Notes: a model not told the origin generated them from the sequence alone. A stretch of DNA of 64,000 nt from Rhynchonema sp. JSB1_4 (GCA_030248065.1 JASAMV010000285.1:1-64000), one strand, 5' to 3'. Shown: positions 12,466 through 24,735, numbered from the stretch's first letter. Translations and numbers: made by a program.

Positions 12466-13422
12466 TAAAGGTGCTGGTCAACAACCCATCGACTTCGTTT
12501 AATCTTGGGTGCAGTGCACCTGAACAAGGGGGGATATCCTTTTTCCTCCCCCCGCCTTGGGGGGTCTTTTTTTTTCCCCTCTTTTTTCCCGCCGGCGTTT
12601 TCCCCCCCCCAAAAAAAAAATTCTCCCTGTCTCGGGACACCCCCGCCCTTATTAATTTTTAATTACCACCCCCTTTTTTTTTTTTTTTTTTTTCCCTTTC
12701 ACCCTTCTCCCTCTTTTTCCCCCCCCCTCTTTTTTTTTCCCCTCCTTCTCCTCCCATATTTTCTTCCCAATTTTACCCCTCTTTTTTTTCTTTTCCCCCC
12801 CCGCTAATACAATAATTCGGACAACATGCGCAAGTCGGTCATTATGGGCGTGCGCGACCCCAAAAAAGACAAAACATTTTTGAGTGCTCGAATCTGCACG
12901 TTGTTTTTGAGCGCGCGCGCTGATAATGACCGACTTGCGCATGTTGTCCGAATTATTGTATTAGCTGTGTTTGGTGCAGAGAACTCAAAAGCACAGGTTA
13001 TGTGGACAGTAACTGTAGGATTTTTGTGTCCCATCAACACATTTGCTGGTCAATCGCAGATGCTTAAAATTATCGGCGAAGAAAACGGTGACCATAAAAC
13101 ACCAGGTTTTTGGAACTAAATGTTTTCTCATTTAGGATGCAAGCTGTTTCCTGCAAAGCCGTATATCATACCGATGAAATAAATGTTTGTGCTTGATATT
13201 CTGAAATTCTTAAACGTCGCCGTGAATTGTGCTTTCCACGGGAAGCCGGCATATCTTTTGCATTATTTCACCGAGGGGCAAACTTCAACCTGGCCGTGAA
13301 ACATCAGGAAGCAACGAATCGACTCTCCAATTCAGAATCGAGTAACACGATATCCCACCTTTCTTAATGTGCACTGCCCCCAAGATTAAGCGAAGTCGAT
13401 GGGTTGTTGACCAGCAGCTTTA
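12466..13422. mobile_element. terminal-inverted-repeat element, TAAAG ends
   Basis: About 55 bases at the left (TAAAGGTGCTGGTCAACAAC onward) recur inverted at the right end near 13370-13422 with few changes. If the first TA is the target site, the insertion resembles TA-targeting transposons, but this cannot be proved here. The interior has C/T-rich low-complexity sequence and a second inverted repeat, and no open transposase. Confidence 0.7.
12803..12965. repeat. nested inverted repeat, ~48-bp arms
   Basis: GCTAATACAATAATTCGGAC and the next ~28 bases recur inverted at 12918-12965 with almost no change. It sits inside the larger TAAAG element and is probably a later, separate insertion. Confidence 0.75.
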
Positions 13423-15157
13423 ATGAAAGCATTGTGCACATTTGAGCAAAAATGGCTGAATGGTGGAATACTCAGTATCATGTGACACGTATGTATATAT
13501 CACGTGGCTAGATGACCAAACAAATGTCGCATGGTACTGCTGTTTCCAAGCAAGCTGTTTTCCCAAAGCGAGAGCGCTGCAAAACGGAACAATACTGCGG
13601 CTGGAACTTACCACAATGGCTTACCAAAGTACGCCATCGCAACAGTTCTACATGTTCCAACGAGCCACATTGTTGGGTTTGGGTGTCTAAATTTAACATA
13701 ATGCACAAACAAGCATTATCTGGGACATGGTACCAAACAATACTTTATGTCATCAAGTTTTGTCGAAATCGGAATGCACCGGCTCAGCCAACATGAAACC
13801 GGGCATGATGATGAATTATCCCGCGCAATCATTTGTTGCATTGTATGATCACTCATGAACTTGCGATAACCACAGGGTGGTTAGAAGATGGTTACACTAG
13901 GTTAAGAATTTTATGCCTACGTACGTACGCATAGTATATAGGAAACTCGTGTGGAATGGGACTAAAATGATATGAGGCACCATATTAATACCGGGAGTTC
14001 CGGACAGTTTGAAGACACGGAAATCGGCTTTAGTTATTTGGCGTGGTTATTTGGGCCCACGTCCAAGAAACAGCAGGCGCCAATTTTTGAATGCAAAGAT
14101 GGCAGGCTGTATTACCATTCAGCAAGCCCGCAAAATGCCCGTGCAATAAATTCAGCGCAGAGTTTCCGTATCCCGCAACACCGGGGGCACGCGCCACCCT
14201 TAACCTGGTGTATTTCCTATTCGCAACCACCCTGTGGAGGATGCGCACCTTGCCAGAGATCAAAAACAACACTGTGTGCCTAGCGACGGTATACCATTAC
14301 TGGACTATAAAGTCAAAGGTTTAGTTGTCATGCTCATTGGTAAAAAACTACGGTAACAGCTATAATAGTGAAGCCAGCTTGTTTTTTTATGTCGTCTGAC
14401 TGTTAAAAACATGTGATATAATACGGAAAATGCCTAAAGCGACCGTTGTGCTGGTGATCATACTGACGCGTGCAGTCGATTGTGCAGTGCACGAAGCTCG
14501 TAAGCTTTTTTTCGCAAATTTCTGATCGTTTTTTCCTCAAATGAAACTTTCTCAGAGTTGCAAATGATTATTCTCATTCGTTCAGAATGCAACGCGCTAA
14601 ATGTGCCTGGCGTGCACCGCCGTGTTCCACAACATGACATGCTACGAAATGGACCTTGGTCAGTAATACATCGATCAGCCTGTATTAGACTTATCGTAAA
14701 TCAAACTTCCAAAACGTCTTTCGCTCAACTGGCTGGCAACATGCTGGTACAGATCACAATGTTTATATTGGGACTGCAGTCCAAATTTTCCAATCGTTAA
14801 CAATTTTATCCGCTTTCTTCGCGGGACTAGCAATCATTGTGCAATAAAGGAAGACTATACATGTACGTATAACACACTTTGGCGTTAACGACAACGGACA
14901 TCGTACTGCGTGTGCAGGCAGGCACAGGCAGTTGCGTTGCCGACATCAGTATAAGCTCTAAATTGCATTGCGCCTGTTTAAAGCAAACTGGCATTGTAAA
15001 AGTCTCAGAAATATCGAAGAACTGCAGGACCCCTCGATTTCCCGTCTGCACAGGCCGCGTGTGAAAGTCAGCTGGATCGAAGACTAGCCATCATCAGCAG
15101 CGACGTCGCACTTTCAGTTGTTAATTCGACAGCGCAAGGGGTTGGTTTCTGCACATG

Positions 15158-15450
15158 CAGTGTAGTTCCTGGGGTCACACTAATTTCCACGACCAAACAC
15201 CAATTTCCCCTCCGGGTACACAAATTTCCACAATTTTTGCCTGAATTACCATTTTTAAGTCTAAAATTTGCATTTTTAGCCTTAAAATGGTTAATTTTAG
15301 GTTGATGTTGTCAAAAGTCACCAAAATGCCAAGCTTACGGAGATTTTTTGACAAAAAGTGCTAAAAAATAGGTCAAACATTCTCACATCAAAAATGACTT
15401 TTTCCTGAATTTGGGTCTTTCCTCCAAGGGGTACCCCCCGGAAAAGGAGG
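15158..15450. mobile_element. truncated hAT-type element, CAGTGTAGTTCCTGG family
   Basis: The left end CAGTGTAGTTCCTGG is the same as in the elements at 48337, 51138 and 51998. The interior has the usual GGGTACAC and 'ccaaaatgcc' type filling. No right end is found; the similarity fades around 15.45 kb in CCCCCGGAAAAGGAGGGGG. It lies between exons 3 and 4 of copy A. Confidence 0.6.
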
Positions 15451-16100
15451 GGGAGTCTGTCCATCACCTCATGGCACTTTTGTTACTGGCTGGCTTGTTC
15501 CCTTCCTCCACGTTCTAATAATGAAAAAAAAATTTTTCTTCACTATTTTCAACCAAAAAAATGTCCTTGATGATTGTATTGAATGGAGTGTTGTTACACT
15601 GCATCCATGGATGTTTTCGAACTGCAGTTATAGGCTTCGAACCTAGCACAATGGGACACTGGTCCATAGAATGACCAGCCCGAGCACCACTGTACTCGGC
15701 GATAAATCAAAATAGCTTTAGCGAAAGTTGCGCGCGTCGTTACGCACCGATGCAGACTTGCGCTCCGTGACAAATATATACTGTCAATACAAAAGGCGCG
15801 TACAAGCGCAAAAAATAAACCGCTTTCCTGAGAAAAAAACCTAACGCGACTTGTGGTGTTTTTTCGACATGCAATTTTCATTTCAGTTGGGAGTTATGTT
15901 TTGGATCGATCTTGTGAAAAACGCCACTGGCTGGTTCCACACAAACGGCAACGCAGCGACGTACACGTGCTGGGCCATCGGCTGTGCCGGAACGCCGCCC
16001 TACGCAGACAAAGTTGGGATGATCTATTACGGAGAGATGATAAACTATCACCCATTCACACTGGCAACGGGATACGTGTGTGAAACAGGTGGGCTGCTGC

Positions 16101-16853
16101 CAGGGTTGGATTAAAAAATTTTTTTATTATCGAACTTTTTTTTAACTTAAAAAAATTTTTGTTTACAAAATCACTTTTTTTATTCCGGACCCCCAAAAAT
16201 TTGGTTTTTTGAGGAATGAAATTTCTGAAATCAAGTTACTTAGGTATGTTTTGAGGGACACTAAAGAGAACTTTTCCACTGACTTGCATGTTTACGTCGA
16301 CCACCTGCGATCTAACCCCTTTGGTCATGACTTCGAGAACCTTGAAGGTAACTCTGTGGGTATATATGACAAAGAGAAGACCAAACTTCTGTTTGTGAAT
16401 TTGGGGATAAATTTGAAGAAAGATAAAGACTTACACCACACTCATCTTTTGTCACAAAAGCAACAAATGACAAATCCACACAACTGCAAACGGGCGAGCA
16501 ACGTGGAGTCTGTCGATAGCTTATAACACGTTCAATAAATGTACAATATACGGTATGGGGTGCCCTATGTTATACATGCAGCGATTGTTGGGATGTCTGG
16601 GAACTGTATGAGTCCATTACAACACCATTTCAAACTGAAATATAAACCCGCAGGCGATTTTTTGAGAATTATGAGCAATAAAACGCATGAAAACATGCCT
16701 TTTTACCTGAAAAACGCGAGAAAAAAACCAAAAAAGTAAAAAAACAATAAAACAAGTGGACTTACTCTTTAAAATTTTAAAATGAAAAAAGTGGCCAACT
16801 TTTTAAAAAAATTTTTTTACAAAAATTTTTTTACTTTTTTTTATCCAGGCCTG
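16101..16853. mobile_element. hAT-type element carrying an unrelated 105-aa open frame
   Basis: Ends CAGGGTTGGAT... and ...ATCCAGGCCTG, with a perfect 8-bp duplication GCTGCTGC at 16093-16100 and 16854-16861. The outer ~100 bases on each side are A/T-rich. The middle, about 16.2-16.74 kb, has normal base composition and holds a 105-residue frame (16209-16526) with no feature I recognise. It could be decayed transposase or captured host sequence. Confidence 0.75.
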
Positions 16854-17817
16854 GCTGCTGCGCGATCAAATCGACCAATATTATTTTGCTTAACGTTTAG
16901 AGACTGACTGGTTTGCCTTGAGGGCTGCGTTGAAGCAAAAAATATCAATGTTTAGTCATGAGCATGACCAGCATAAGCAATATCATACTTGATGATCGGA
17001 TCGGATGTGACTTGTCTTGGTCAGGCGTGATTCTACGAAATTTAGAGGAACCGAAAAGCTTAAAGTTATTCGTGTTAGGTCGGAGAATATATTTTACGGT
17101 CGAAATTAGTGGCAACACTAAATTTCCTAAAATCCTTGGTTCAACAAGTCACGTAACCAAGGCAGCAGGACCCGGCCGGATCCGATCCCAAAGCTTAAAT
17201 TCAATATCGCTCCATAACTTTTCAGTCGGCGACCTGATCTGTAACATCGAGCCAGCCGTTGGCAGCTGCGATCAGTCGTGTAGGTTTGGACGAAAGTTGA
17301 TGTTGATATTTTGTATGTGTCAGGCTAACGTTGCTCAGAGTGCACATGAAAGGCGGTGCATTGGCATTGACCTGGGTCCACCATCCGTTCCGTTAAAATA
17401 CCGTCAACCAGATAAAATGCGCTCGAGTGACCTTCCAAGAATGCTTGTTTCCATGATCAAACACCTTTTCTAAATTTTTGTCATTTCCAGACAAGTCGAA
17501 ATTCCGCTCGTTCAAACAGTTGGAAGGCACCAACGCGATCCTGGCCAATTACACGAGCATCAACCACGTGGTGGAATGTTTGGGATTGTGTCACAACGAT
17601 TGTCTATGTTTGTCTGTCAGCTACAAACGTTGGTTAAGTGACAATAATCGTTCTGTTGACATTAACCTAACGATCATATGTTTTCTTTCCATCTAAAGAA
17701 GTATAACGTTTCTTCACAGAAGATACCAAGATTTGCGCGCTGCACTGGGTCGGCCCGTCCGAGGATTGTTTCACCACGATTTCCAACGCCAATGCCGTGA
17801 TCCATGACCAGCTCTGA

Positions 17818-20659
17818 TTATCTGACTCCCTTCAAGTAAAGGGTTGGGCTCAGAAGACGCAAATGCGTTACAGTCCGTGACTAATTATGTGGGCACTTTG
17901 CAACGCCGGCGCGCGCGCCAGGCGTTGTGTATAGTGTATGTAGGTTAATTTAGGAAACGGCGCGCCCGTCAGGCGTCTGATTTTAAAGCGATAATTTAGG
18001 AAAACGGTATGTTCTCCTAGGACGGTAGCGTCATATAGCTCCATGTTTAATGTGAGCATGTGAAAAATACCCGCAGCCGCAAACTCGCAGAAATTCCGAG
18101 TTTTTTTTTGAAAAATGCGTTTATGAATCGTTGCATCAAAATTACAAGTGATCTGATTTAGTTTTGTAATGTGTTGAAAACAACTCCATTTATACCACCA
18201 GAATTTGCATTTTTCATACTTCCACAGCATAGTTATCACGTAGAAAGGCTGCAGACAATTGTATATTTGGTGATCAGGGAATGGCCAACAATGGGGACCA
18301 CTTACAATTGAGTTAACTTCTCTCAAACCAGATCGTCTATCAAAAATTGAAACCAAAGCGAAATATTAGGCTGGTAATGAGGCTTTTTAACCGCATTGAT
18401 GGTTTGCCTTTATTCGGATGCTAAGTGGGCTAAAATGCATCTGAAATGAATCTTGATACAGAAGTGTGGATATGGCCTCCACTAACTACGTAGAGAAGAA
18501 AATCTCTGACACGATATTTCGGATAGAGCCCAACCCTATACAGGGCTCTACGATCACCGTCTGACGTGCCAATAATAGTAGTTCTTTTGCGGCGCTTGGT
18601 TGTTTCGCATCCTTCGCCAGCTTCTGCTCGTTTTAATTGGCTTTGTTCTGACGCTTTTCTTCTATTTCTGTTGAAACAGTATTTTGAGTTTTTTGTCAAG
18701 TCAATCTCTGTTTTTTTTGTTTGAGGACTTGCTGACTGTTGTCATGCGGACTTGTTTGTCATCACGACTCGCTGTTGTTTGAACTCATGACCTGAAACGT
18801 CATTTGTGGATTGCAAAAGATGCATCGTGTTCTCGTGTAAATCTTTTGGCAGCTCTAATTTTGCGCAAAGTTGTTGCACAGTTGTGCCCCGTAAATTGTT
18901 GTCAGTACTGCCCGTCACCAGGTTCAAGTGTGTATAGTCAAACCACCAGCTCATGAGACGACTTTTTTCAAAGCTTGCCTGGCCAGACTCAAAAATGCAC
19001 CGGTTACACGGGTTTTCGCAAACAAAAGAAAGAGATCGGGCTGAGAGACATGATGACAACTTCCAGCTGGCTGACCTCAATTTGTTGCGTGCTTACGCGA
19101 ACAGCAGCGTTGTTCAACACACAAATGTTTTGGGAGTCAAAAGGGAATTTACGCACCGAGGTGGAGAGCGTACTTTAAAAAAATACATGCGTTTCTCTTT
19201 CTTTCATTTCCGAAACACGTGGAACCGGAACATTATTGGATCCGCACAAGCCAATTTAAAAAAAGTCGTCTCATGAGTTCGTGGCTGGACTATACAACAT
19301 TGGTTTTAATGTGTACATGAGATGTTTGCGATTACCAACAATTGGTTTCACAATGCTTCGTAATCTGAACTGTTGTCGTTGCGAAAATAGACTTCGTGTT
19401 ACCAAGTGTTAGTCAGCCGTACATCGCTCATGTGTGTTTATCGCAGTCATGACCTATGTACGTCATGTGGCCTGCAAAGCTTTGATTTTGTCTGATTTTT
19501 TTGTCTGAAAATTCTGGCAATCGTGGGTTGTGGGTCGACCCATATATTCGTTCTTGTATTGCTATACGACCGTGTGACGCCAAGCGCGTCCCATTCATTT
19601 CCTGATTGTTGTTCACAATGTGTGCTTCCTCACGCACAAATTCAAGAACCGATAACTGAACATTATTTCAGCCATGAAGTCAGTTCTCGACCACTATGTT
19701 TGACCGTCTGGATTACTGTTTTGTAAACCAAAATGGAGCCGAGCGAACTGAAGAATAAACCGAAAAACAAACTGAACCTGATTAGTTAAATTGAGACACA
19801 ACATAAGTGATATGTGGATATTTGTGAATTATTATCCTTGCCGACCATTGCAAACTGTACATGCACCATTGTAATTGTAGGCATTCTGGTTTCCCTCTTT
19901 TATCCGCATCTTTCCTCTATTTGTCTCGACTTATACGTAACATGCCGTTGATTTTTGGATGCTTCTGCGGAATGTGAAATAAAACTGAACTGCACTGAAC
20001 TGAGCTCATCTTTCCTCATCTGCAGAATGAACCTTGTTTCACTGTTTCTCCAGCTCTTTTCGACTACAACGAACAGAGTTATGATCCCACTGCGTATTGA
20101 CTGGGATGCAGTATGATGCTCGAAGCTGTTGTTTATTCTTTAAAAAACAACAATACAGCAGCACCACAATAAAGTCAATGTTCAGTTGAAACAAAGAGCA
20201 TCAGTCAATGCGATTGATGTCTGCGGGTGAACCACCCACCAGGAGAGCCAGAGCCGATGATTTGTACATTGTTGCGTGTTTGATTTATGGTCCTGGAAAG
20301 AACCCGTTAAAAAAGCAGGACGAATAGAAGTTCAGTTCCCTCATAAAACATGTCGAAACCATGGTAGGCAGCAACAAATCATTTCAATCAAAGCAAGTAC
20401 TAAAAAACAAAGGCTAATAAAATGATCGACAAGCAAGTACGCGAATACGAGTCACAGATCTCTGTCATCTCAGTGGCCTTTCGATTGTTTCTTGCAATGC
20501 TGTTTAATTATTGCGACATTAAAAGTTGATGAAAGTCGCTGCGTATACTGTACATATGTACATAGGTAAACATCTGAGCCGTTCTCGTGGCGGTAATAAT
20601 ATTGCGACGTTATTCTGGGCGGTTGCTGGAGCTTGATAAAACTATCAGACCAACCAAGA
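17818..20659. other. spacer between the CTLD-PAN copies
   Basis: Both neighbours are on the plus strand, so it should contain the end of copy A's transcript and the promoter of copy B. Apart from the inverted-repeat element at 18950-19277 I see no exon or repeat I can name. Confidence 0.5.
18950..19277. mobile_element. small element bounded by CTCATGAG
   Basis: CTCATGAGACGACTTTTTT at the left recurs inverted at 19258-19277. CTCATGAG is itself a palindrome, so it may be an 8-bp target duplication around ACGACTTTTTT ends or simply part of the inverted repeat. No coding content. Confidence 0.6.
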
Positions 20660-23600
20660 ATGATCAACGCAGTTGTTGCACTTGCAATCTGGCTCACGCC
20701 TAGCGCCCACGGTGCGATAACGGAAGCCGGTATGTAAACTTATTTGCAAGTTCCTCATCCTATGAATTCTTTTTAATTTTTAATCGATAATCGTGTTTTG
20801 CGTGTGGATCGGTCGGATTGAAAACACAAAAGGATAGTATGCTTTTTAATTCAGAATGCATTGCGCGCAACGTTTCCGGCGTCAATCAGGCCGTGTTCTA
20901 TAATATGACATGTTATGAAGTGAGCAATGGTGGGTTGTTGTTCTTGGAGCTACAGTTCCGGGTGCAATTCTAGGCTGAAAGTTGAAGTCGCGTGCACGCG
21001 ACTTCCTAGTGCTAAAACATAGGGAGCGCACGCCAGCGCACGCGCAAAACCTCGCGTGCACGCGCGTGCACGCGAAGTTACTTCGACTTTTGTCTATACT
21101 TTGCACAGTTTCGCACGCGCGTGCACGCGAAGTTACTTCGACTTTTGTCTATACCTTGCACAGTTTCGCACGCGCGTGCACGCGAAGTTACTTCGACTTT
21201 TGTCTATACCTTGCACAGTTTCGCACGCGCGTGCACGCGAAGTTACTTCGACTTTTGTCTATACTTTGCACAGTTTCGCACGCGCGTGCACGCGAAGTTA
21301 CTTCGACTTTTGTCTATACCTTGCACAGTTTCGCACGCGCGTGCACGCGAAGTTACTTCGACTTTTGTCTATACTTTGCACAGTTTCGCACGCGCGTGCA
21401 CGCGAAGTTACTTCGACTTTTGTCTATACCTTGCACAGTTTCGCACGCGCGTGCACGCGAAGTTACTTCGACTTTTGTCTATACTTTGCACAGTTTCGCA
21501 CGCGCGTGCACGCGAAGTTACTTCGACTTTTGTCTATACCTTGCACAGTTTCGCACGCGCGTGCACGCGAAGTTACTTCGACTTTTGTCTATACCTTGCA
21601 CAGTTTCGCACGCGCGTGCACGCGAAGTTACTTCGACTTTTGTCTATACCTTGCACAGTTTCGCACGCATTTGCACGCGCGTGCACGCGACTTCAACTTG
21701 CAGCCTAGAATTGCACCCGGTACTGTATGTACAAATCGATCTTGAGGGTTGTTGTTTTTTGACGATGACCAGATTAGATTCGGAGGCTTGAGCCTGAGAT
21801 TTGGGCATCTTTTTGTCGGCATGATCACGTTGTCATTAGGCACACCGAAGTTTTCCACTTGCAATTCTCGGGGCTCAAGCTAGAAAAATGGTGAAAAATC
21901 AGCTTTTTTCCAAAATAGTTTTTTAACTCGTGTTCGTAATCAAAAACACCCGTTGATGATTCAAGAAGTCAGAAATGGCCGGTAAAGCATTGCAGCTGTG
22001 CTGAAAAGCAATGTTACAGCAGTATCTGTTTGACTTGACAAAAACGTCACAACAAATAAACAAAATGTGGTTTTAACAAGATGTTAACGAACTAGAAGGT
22101 CATTTTGGGGAATGTATGTAGGTATATCTGCCCAAATAGAGCCCTCTCTGCGCTGTAAGCCAATATTTTCCCAGTTCATGCCCCAGTGTGGCGCTGTATT
22201 CGGGGGGGGGCTGCAAATGGAAAACTCCGGTGTAACCAGCTATTTCATATTCTAGTTCAACTCAACATCACTGATGCACACGCAGCCTGTGAGAGTCAGA
22301 CGGACAGTCGTCTTGCCATTATCGACAGCGATTCACTTCGTTTGCTCGTGTATGGCGCCTTGACAAGGGTTCGTGAGAAGAGGGTCAAACTTGAGGATGT
22401 TAAACAAAAGTTTGTACAGTCCGTCAAGAAGGGACGGGTGTATTTTTTTTTGGAATGCAGCAACAGTTTCTGAGAGTGCGATTCAAACGAGGTGCGATTC
22501 CTGAGACGATTACTAAGATTGCGTTTATGCACAACACAAGCATACGGTGCCAGCTGCACTTTTTGGATGGCCGATTGGAGACATGCGCTTGCATACGCAA
22601 GAGGCTGCAAAAGCACAGAACAAACATTGCGTGTTCAGCGTATGAAGCGCATGCAATGTTGATGCGGTCAAAGGCACATGAGCCACCGGAGACACCGCAC
22701 AAAACCGCTATTCAACACGGTGCATCGCTGCATCCGCCCAGCGTTGAGCCTGCGATGTTTTTTTGCAGGCTCAGCGAGGCGCAGGCCTCAATCAGCCAAA
22801 ATAATTGCAGTCACCAAATTGATCACAACAGGGAAGATGGAGCGAAAGATATACACAGCGGACTGAGATTTTTAGATCGGCACCTTAAACGCCTGGATCG
22901 GTGTTGTGCGCAATGCAACCGGTTGGTTCTACACTGATGGCAGGGCAGCGACGTACACCTGCTGGTATACGGGTTCGGGTTGTGGCGGTACGCCGCCCGG
23001 ATCCGAAGACGTTGTAATGTATGCGTATGATGAATGGTCGAACATCAATGGACCAACCGTGCCGATGAACTACGTCTGTGAGACCGGTAGGTAATGAGCA
23101 GCGACCAGGCTTTTCTATGTTCGACTCAGTCTCAAACAATATGCATGTTTTTATATATTATTATTGAGCAAAAACCACTTCACAAACGTGCACTGGTTTT
23201 CAGTCGGTCGACTTCCAAACACCTGCGACATCGAGCCCGCCATCGGCAACTGCACGCAGTCATGTATGTATTACCTTTGGAATGTTTCAAACATATTGTA
23301 GCCGTTCCTTATTATGTTGGTCCAAACACCCGCACTCAACGTGCGATCCAGTTGCTCCTAGCTAAGGTCGAAATCGTGCGATTCACCATGAAAATGCAAA
23401 GAAAGAGAAATCAGACGTCGCATGCCACGTACGATTCCGGCGCACGAAACAATGTTTCGGGCTTCTGGTGACGTTGGCGGCGTGCATGTCACGTGTGACT
23501 TCTCTTTCAACTGCACTGCAGTCATGTATGCTTTTAACCCATCCTATATGTGAATGTTTCAGATGGAAAGTATTATGTGCATGCATCTAAGATCGATGTA

Positions 23601-24735
23601 CCAAAAACTATGGCGCTTGAACCCAGGTCCTCCGCCTAACGGGCTAACTTCCTTGGAGCAATGGGTCCGGTCAGGACGGAAAACCATGTTTGAGCGCATC
23701 GAAGAAAGTAACTACCTATGTAGTTCACAAATGATTTCGGAATGCACGTGCGCTCACCGTTAACCGAGTGCTGTCCAAGTTCTACAACCCTATGTTTGCA
23801 CCTAAAGCATTGCCATTGCCGTAACTTGTCAGCGACCTGAGAATACGCACATATATACAGTATGTGTACATAAGGCAGCTCCAACAACACACTGGTTGTC
23901 ACACGTTTCGCGAGTCCCGCATGGTGCAGAACACGAAGTCTGAACTCTCTGGAGACAAGCGACGTTGTGTTGTTTGCAGATCAGTCCAAATTCAAGCAAT
24001 CGGCCGACTTGCGCAACCAAGCAGCCAGCAATGCAGTGCTGTCGACCCTGACCACCATTGATGACATCGCTTGTTATGGACAATGCCATGCGGAGTGTCG
24101 TTGCCTGGCATTGACATACCGACGTAAGTTAGACTTATTCGAATGTCGTTAACGCGCATGCCGTTCGTTTCGGGCAAACGCTTGCGTAACGCTAACACGC
24201 CGTCGATACGCAGCGTCAACGTTCTGTGCCTGCGCGATGTGGCGACTGACCCCATGTATTATACATTTATTTCTTGGGCTCATTTGGGGCTGCGCTGTGG
24301 TTCTAAACCCGCCGACGCCCAGCCCGGCAATGTTGTAAGCGAACCACGCTGTCGATATATAGGTTTTTGGTCGTATGCGACACGATTTGCGTTGACGACC
24401 AGTGATGGGCTCGCGCCTGGAATTTTACCTTCGCGCGTAGCGCGAAAAAATGCGCGACAATTTCAGGCGCGAGGCCATCGCTATTGACAATAGACTTACA
24501 GGCCGGACGTTGTTGTTTTTTGAACATCTCACTGTGTTGTAAACGCAAAACAACATAGCACGAAATCGGCCACATAGCACGAAATCGGCCAAAAACGTTT
24601 GGTCCAATATTTTCGCCGCTCAATTCATCAGGTGACAATCAGAATTGTCTGTTGCACTGGGTACGCACGTCGGAGGATTGTCTCGTCACTGTGCCCACAC
24701 CGAGCGCCGATATTTATGGAAAGATTCCAATTTGA
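20660..24735 (+). CDS. secreted C-type lectin - PAN/apple protein, copy B
   Basis: Exons: 20660-20729, 20855-20929, 22256-22368, 22876-23086, 23204-23263, 23980-24123, 24632-24735; 777 nt, 258 residues plus stop, phases consistent. Signal peptide at 1-~17 (VVALAIWLTPSAHG). Lectin-like domain ~24-157: FYNMTCYE, CESQTDSRLAIIDS, NAWIGVVRNATGWFYTDG and NYVCET fit the CTLD pattern (W-I-G, W-x-DG, final Y-x-C-E), though the usual EPN/QPD and WND calcium residues are not obvious, so sugar binding is uncertain. PAN/apple domain ~175-258 with CYGQCHAECRCLALTY and NCLLHW. The end of exon 3 could also be a few codons further right. Intron 2 is enlarged by the 55-bp-repeat element at 20951-21727, and intron 3 holds a relic of the same family. 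Copy A, 2.8 kb upstream, is its tandem paralogue. Confidence 0.8.
20951..21727. mobile_element. fold-back element filled with 55-bp tandem repeats
   Basis: TACAGTTCCGGGTGCAATTC and about 25 further bases recur inverted at 21683-21727. Between the arms lie eleven copies of a 55-bp unit. The ends match those of the element at 3269-4023 (TACAGTnCC, then TGCAATT, then GGCTG). It sits in intron 2 of CTLD-PAN copy B. No transposase, no clear target duplication. Confidence 0.85.
21066..21670. repeat. minisatellite, 55-bp unit x 11
   Basis: Copies start every 55 bases (21066, 21121, 21176, 21231 and so on). They are almost identical; the main variant is TATACC against TATACT. Each unit contains the palindrome CGCGCGTGCACGCG. 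Since 55 is not a multiple of three and no unit holds a plus-strand stop in any frame, all three plus frames stay open throughout, giving false proteins of 195-269 residues. Confidence 0.95.
22543..22814. mobile_element. relic of the TACAGTACC fold-back family
   Basis: The left end TACGGTGCCAGCTGCAC and the right end CAATCAGCCAAAATAATTGC are decayed forms of the 3269-4023 ends, and CCTGCG/GCAGGC words remain beside the right end. It lies in intron 3 of CTLD-PAN copy B. Confidence 0.65.

Larger units (their letters stand above)
10676..14429. other. spacer between Reeler-EGF gene and CTLD-PAN genes
   Basis: The flanking genes point away from each other, so both promoters should be here. I recognise no exon. 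The stretch contains an hAT-type element (11615-12096), a terminal-inverted-repeat element (12466-13422) with a smaller fold-back inside it, and low-complexity T/C sequence at about 12.54-12.80 kb. Confidence 0.55.
14430..17817 (+). pseudogene. CTLD-PAN gene copy A, frameshifted in exon 2
   Basis: Exons: 14430-14499, 14586-14658, 15028-15140, 15887-16088, 17226-17279, 17491-17628, 17720-17817. The layout matches copy B exon by exon (lengths 70/73/113/202/54/138/98 against 70/75/113/211/60/144/104). Exon 1 gives a signal peptide (VVLVIILTRAVDC). Exons 2-4 give a C-type lectin-like domain ending GYVCET; exons 6-7 give a PAN/apple domain (CLGLCHNDCLCLSVSY). Exon 2 is 2 bases shorter than in copy B, just before the codons for VFHNMTCYE. 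As written, the frame runs into a TGA early in exon 3. All other exons stay open and keep their splice sites, so this is either a young pseudogene or a 2-base sequence error. Two hAT-type elements have entered its introns. If intact it would be a secreted carbohydrate- or protein-binding protein of about 249 residues. Confidence 0.75.

Noticed and set aside
21066..21670. Regular repeats that could suggest a CRISPR array
   Set aside because: Units follow each other directly without unique spacers and the genome is animal.
20982..21791. Overlapping open frames of 195-269 aa
   Set aside because: They are read-through of the 55-bp tandem repeat in all three frames, not a gene.
22186..22473. Whole 95-aa frame as one exon of CTLD-PAN copy B
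   Set aside because: Only its middle (22256-22368) matches the lectin domain and copy A; the rest reads through the acceptor and donor.
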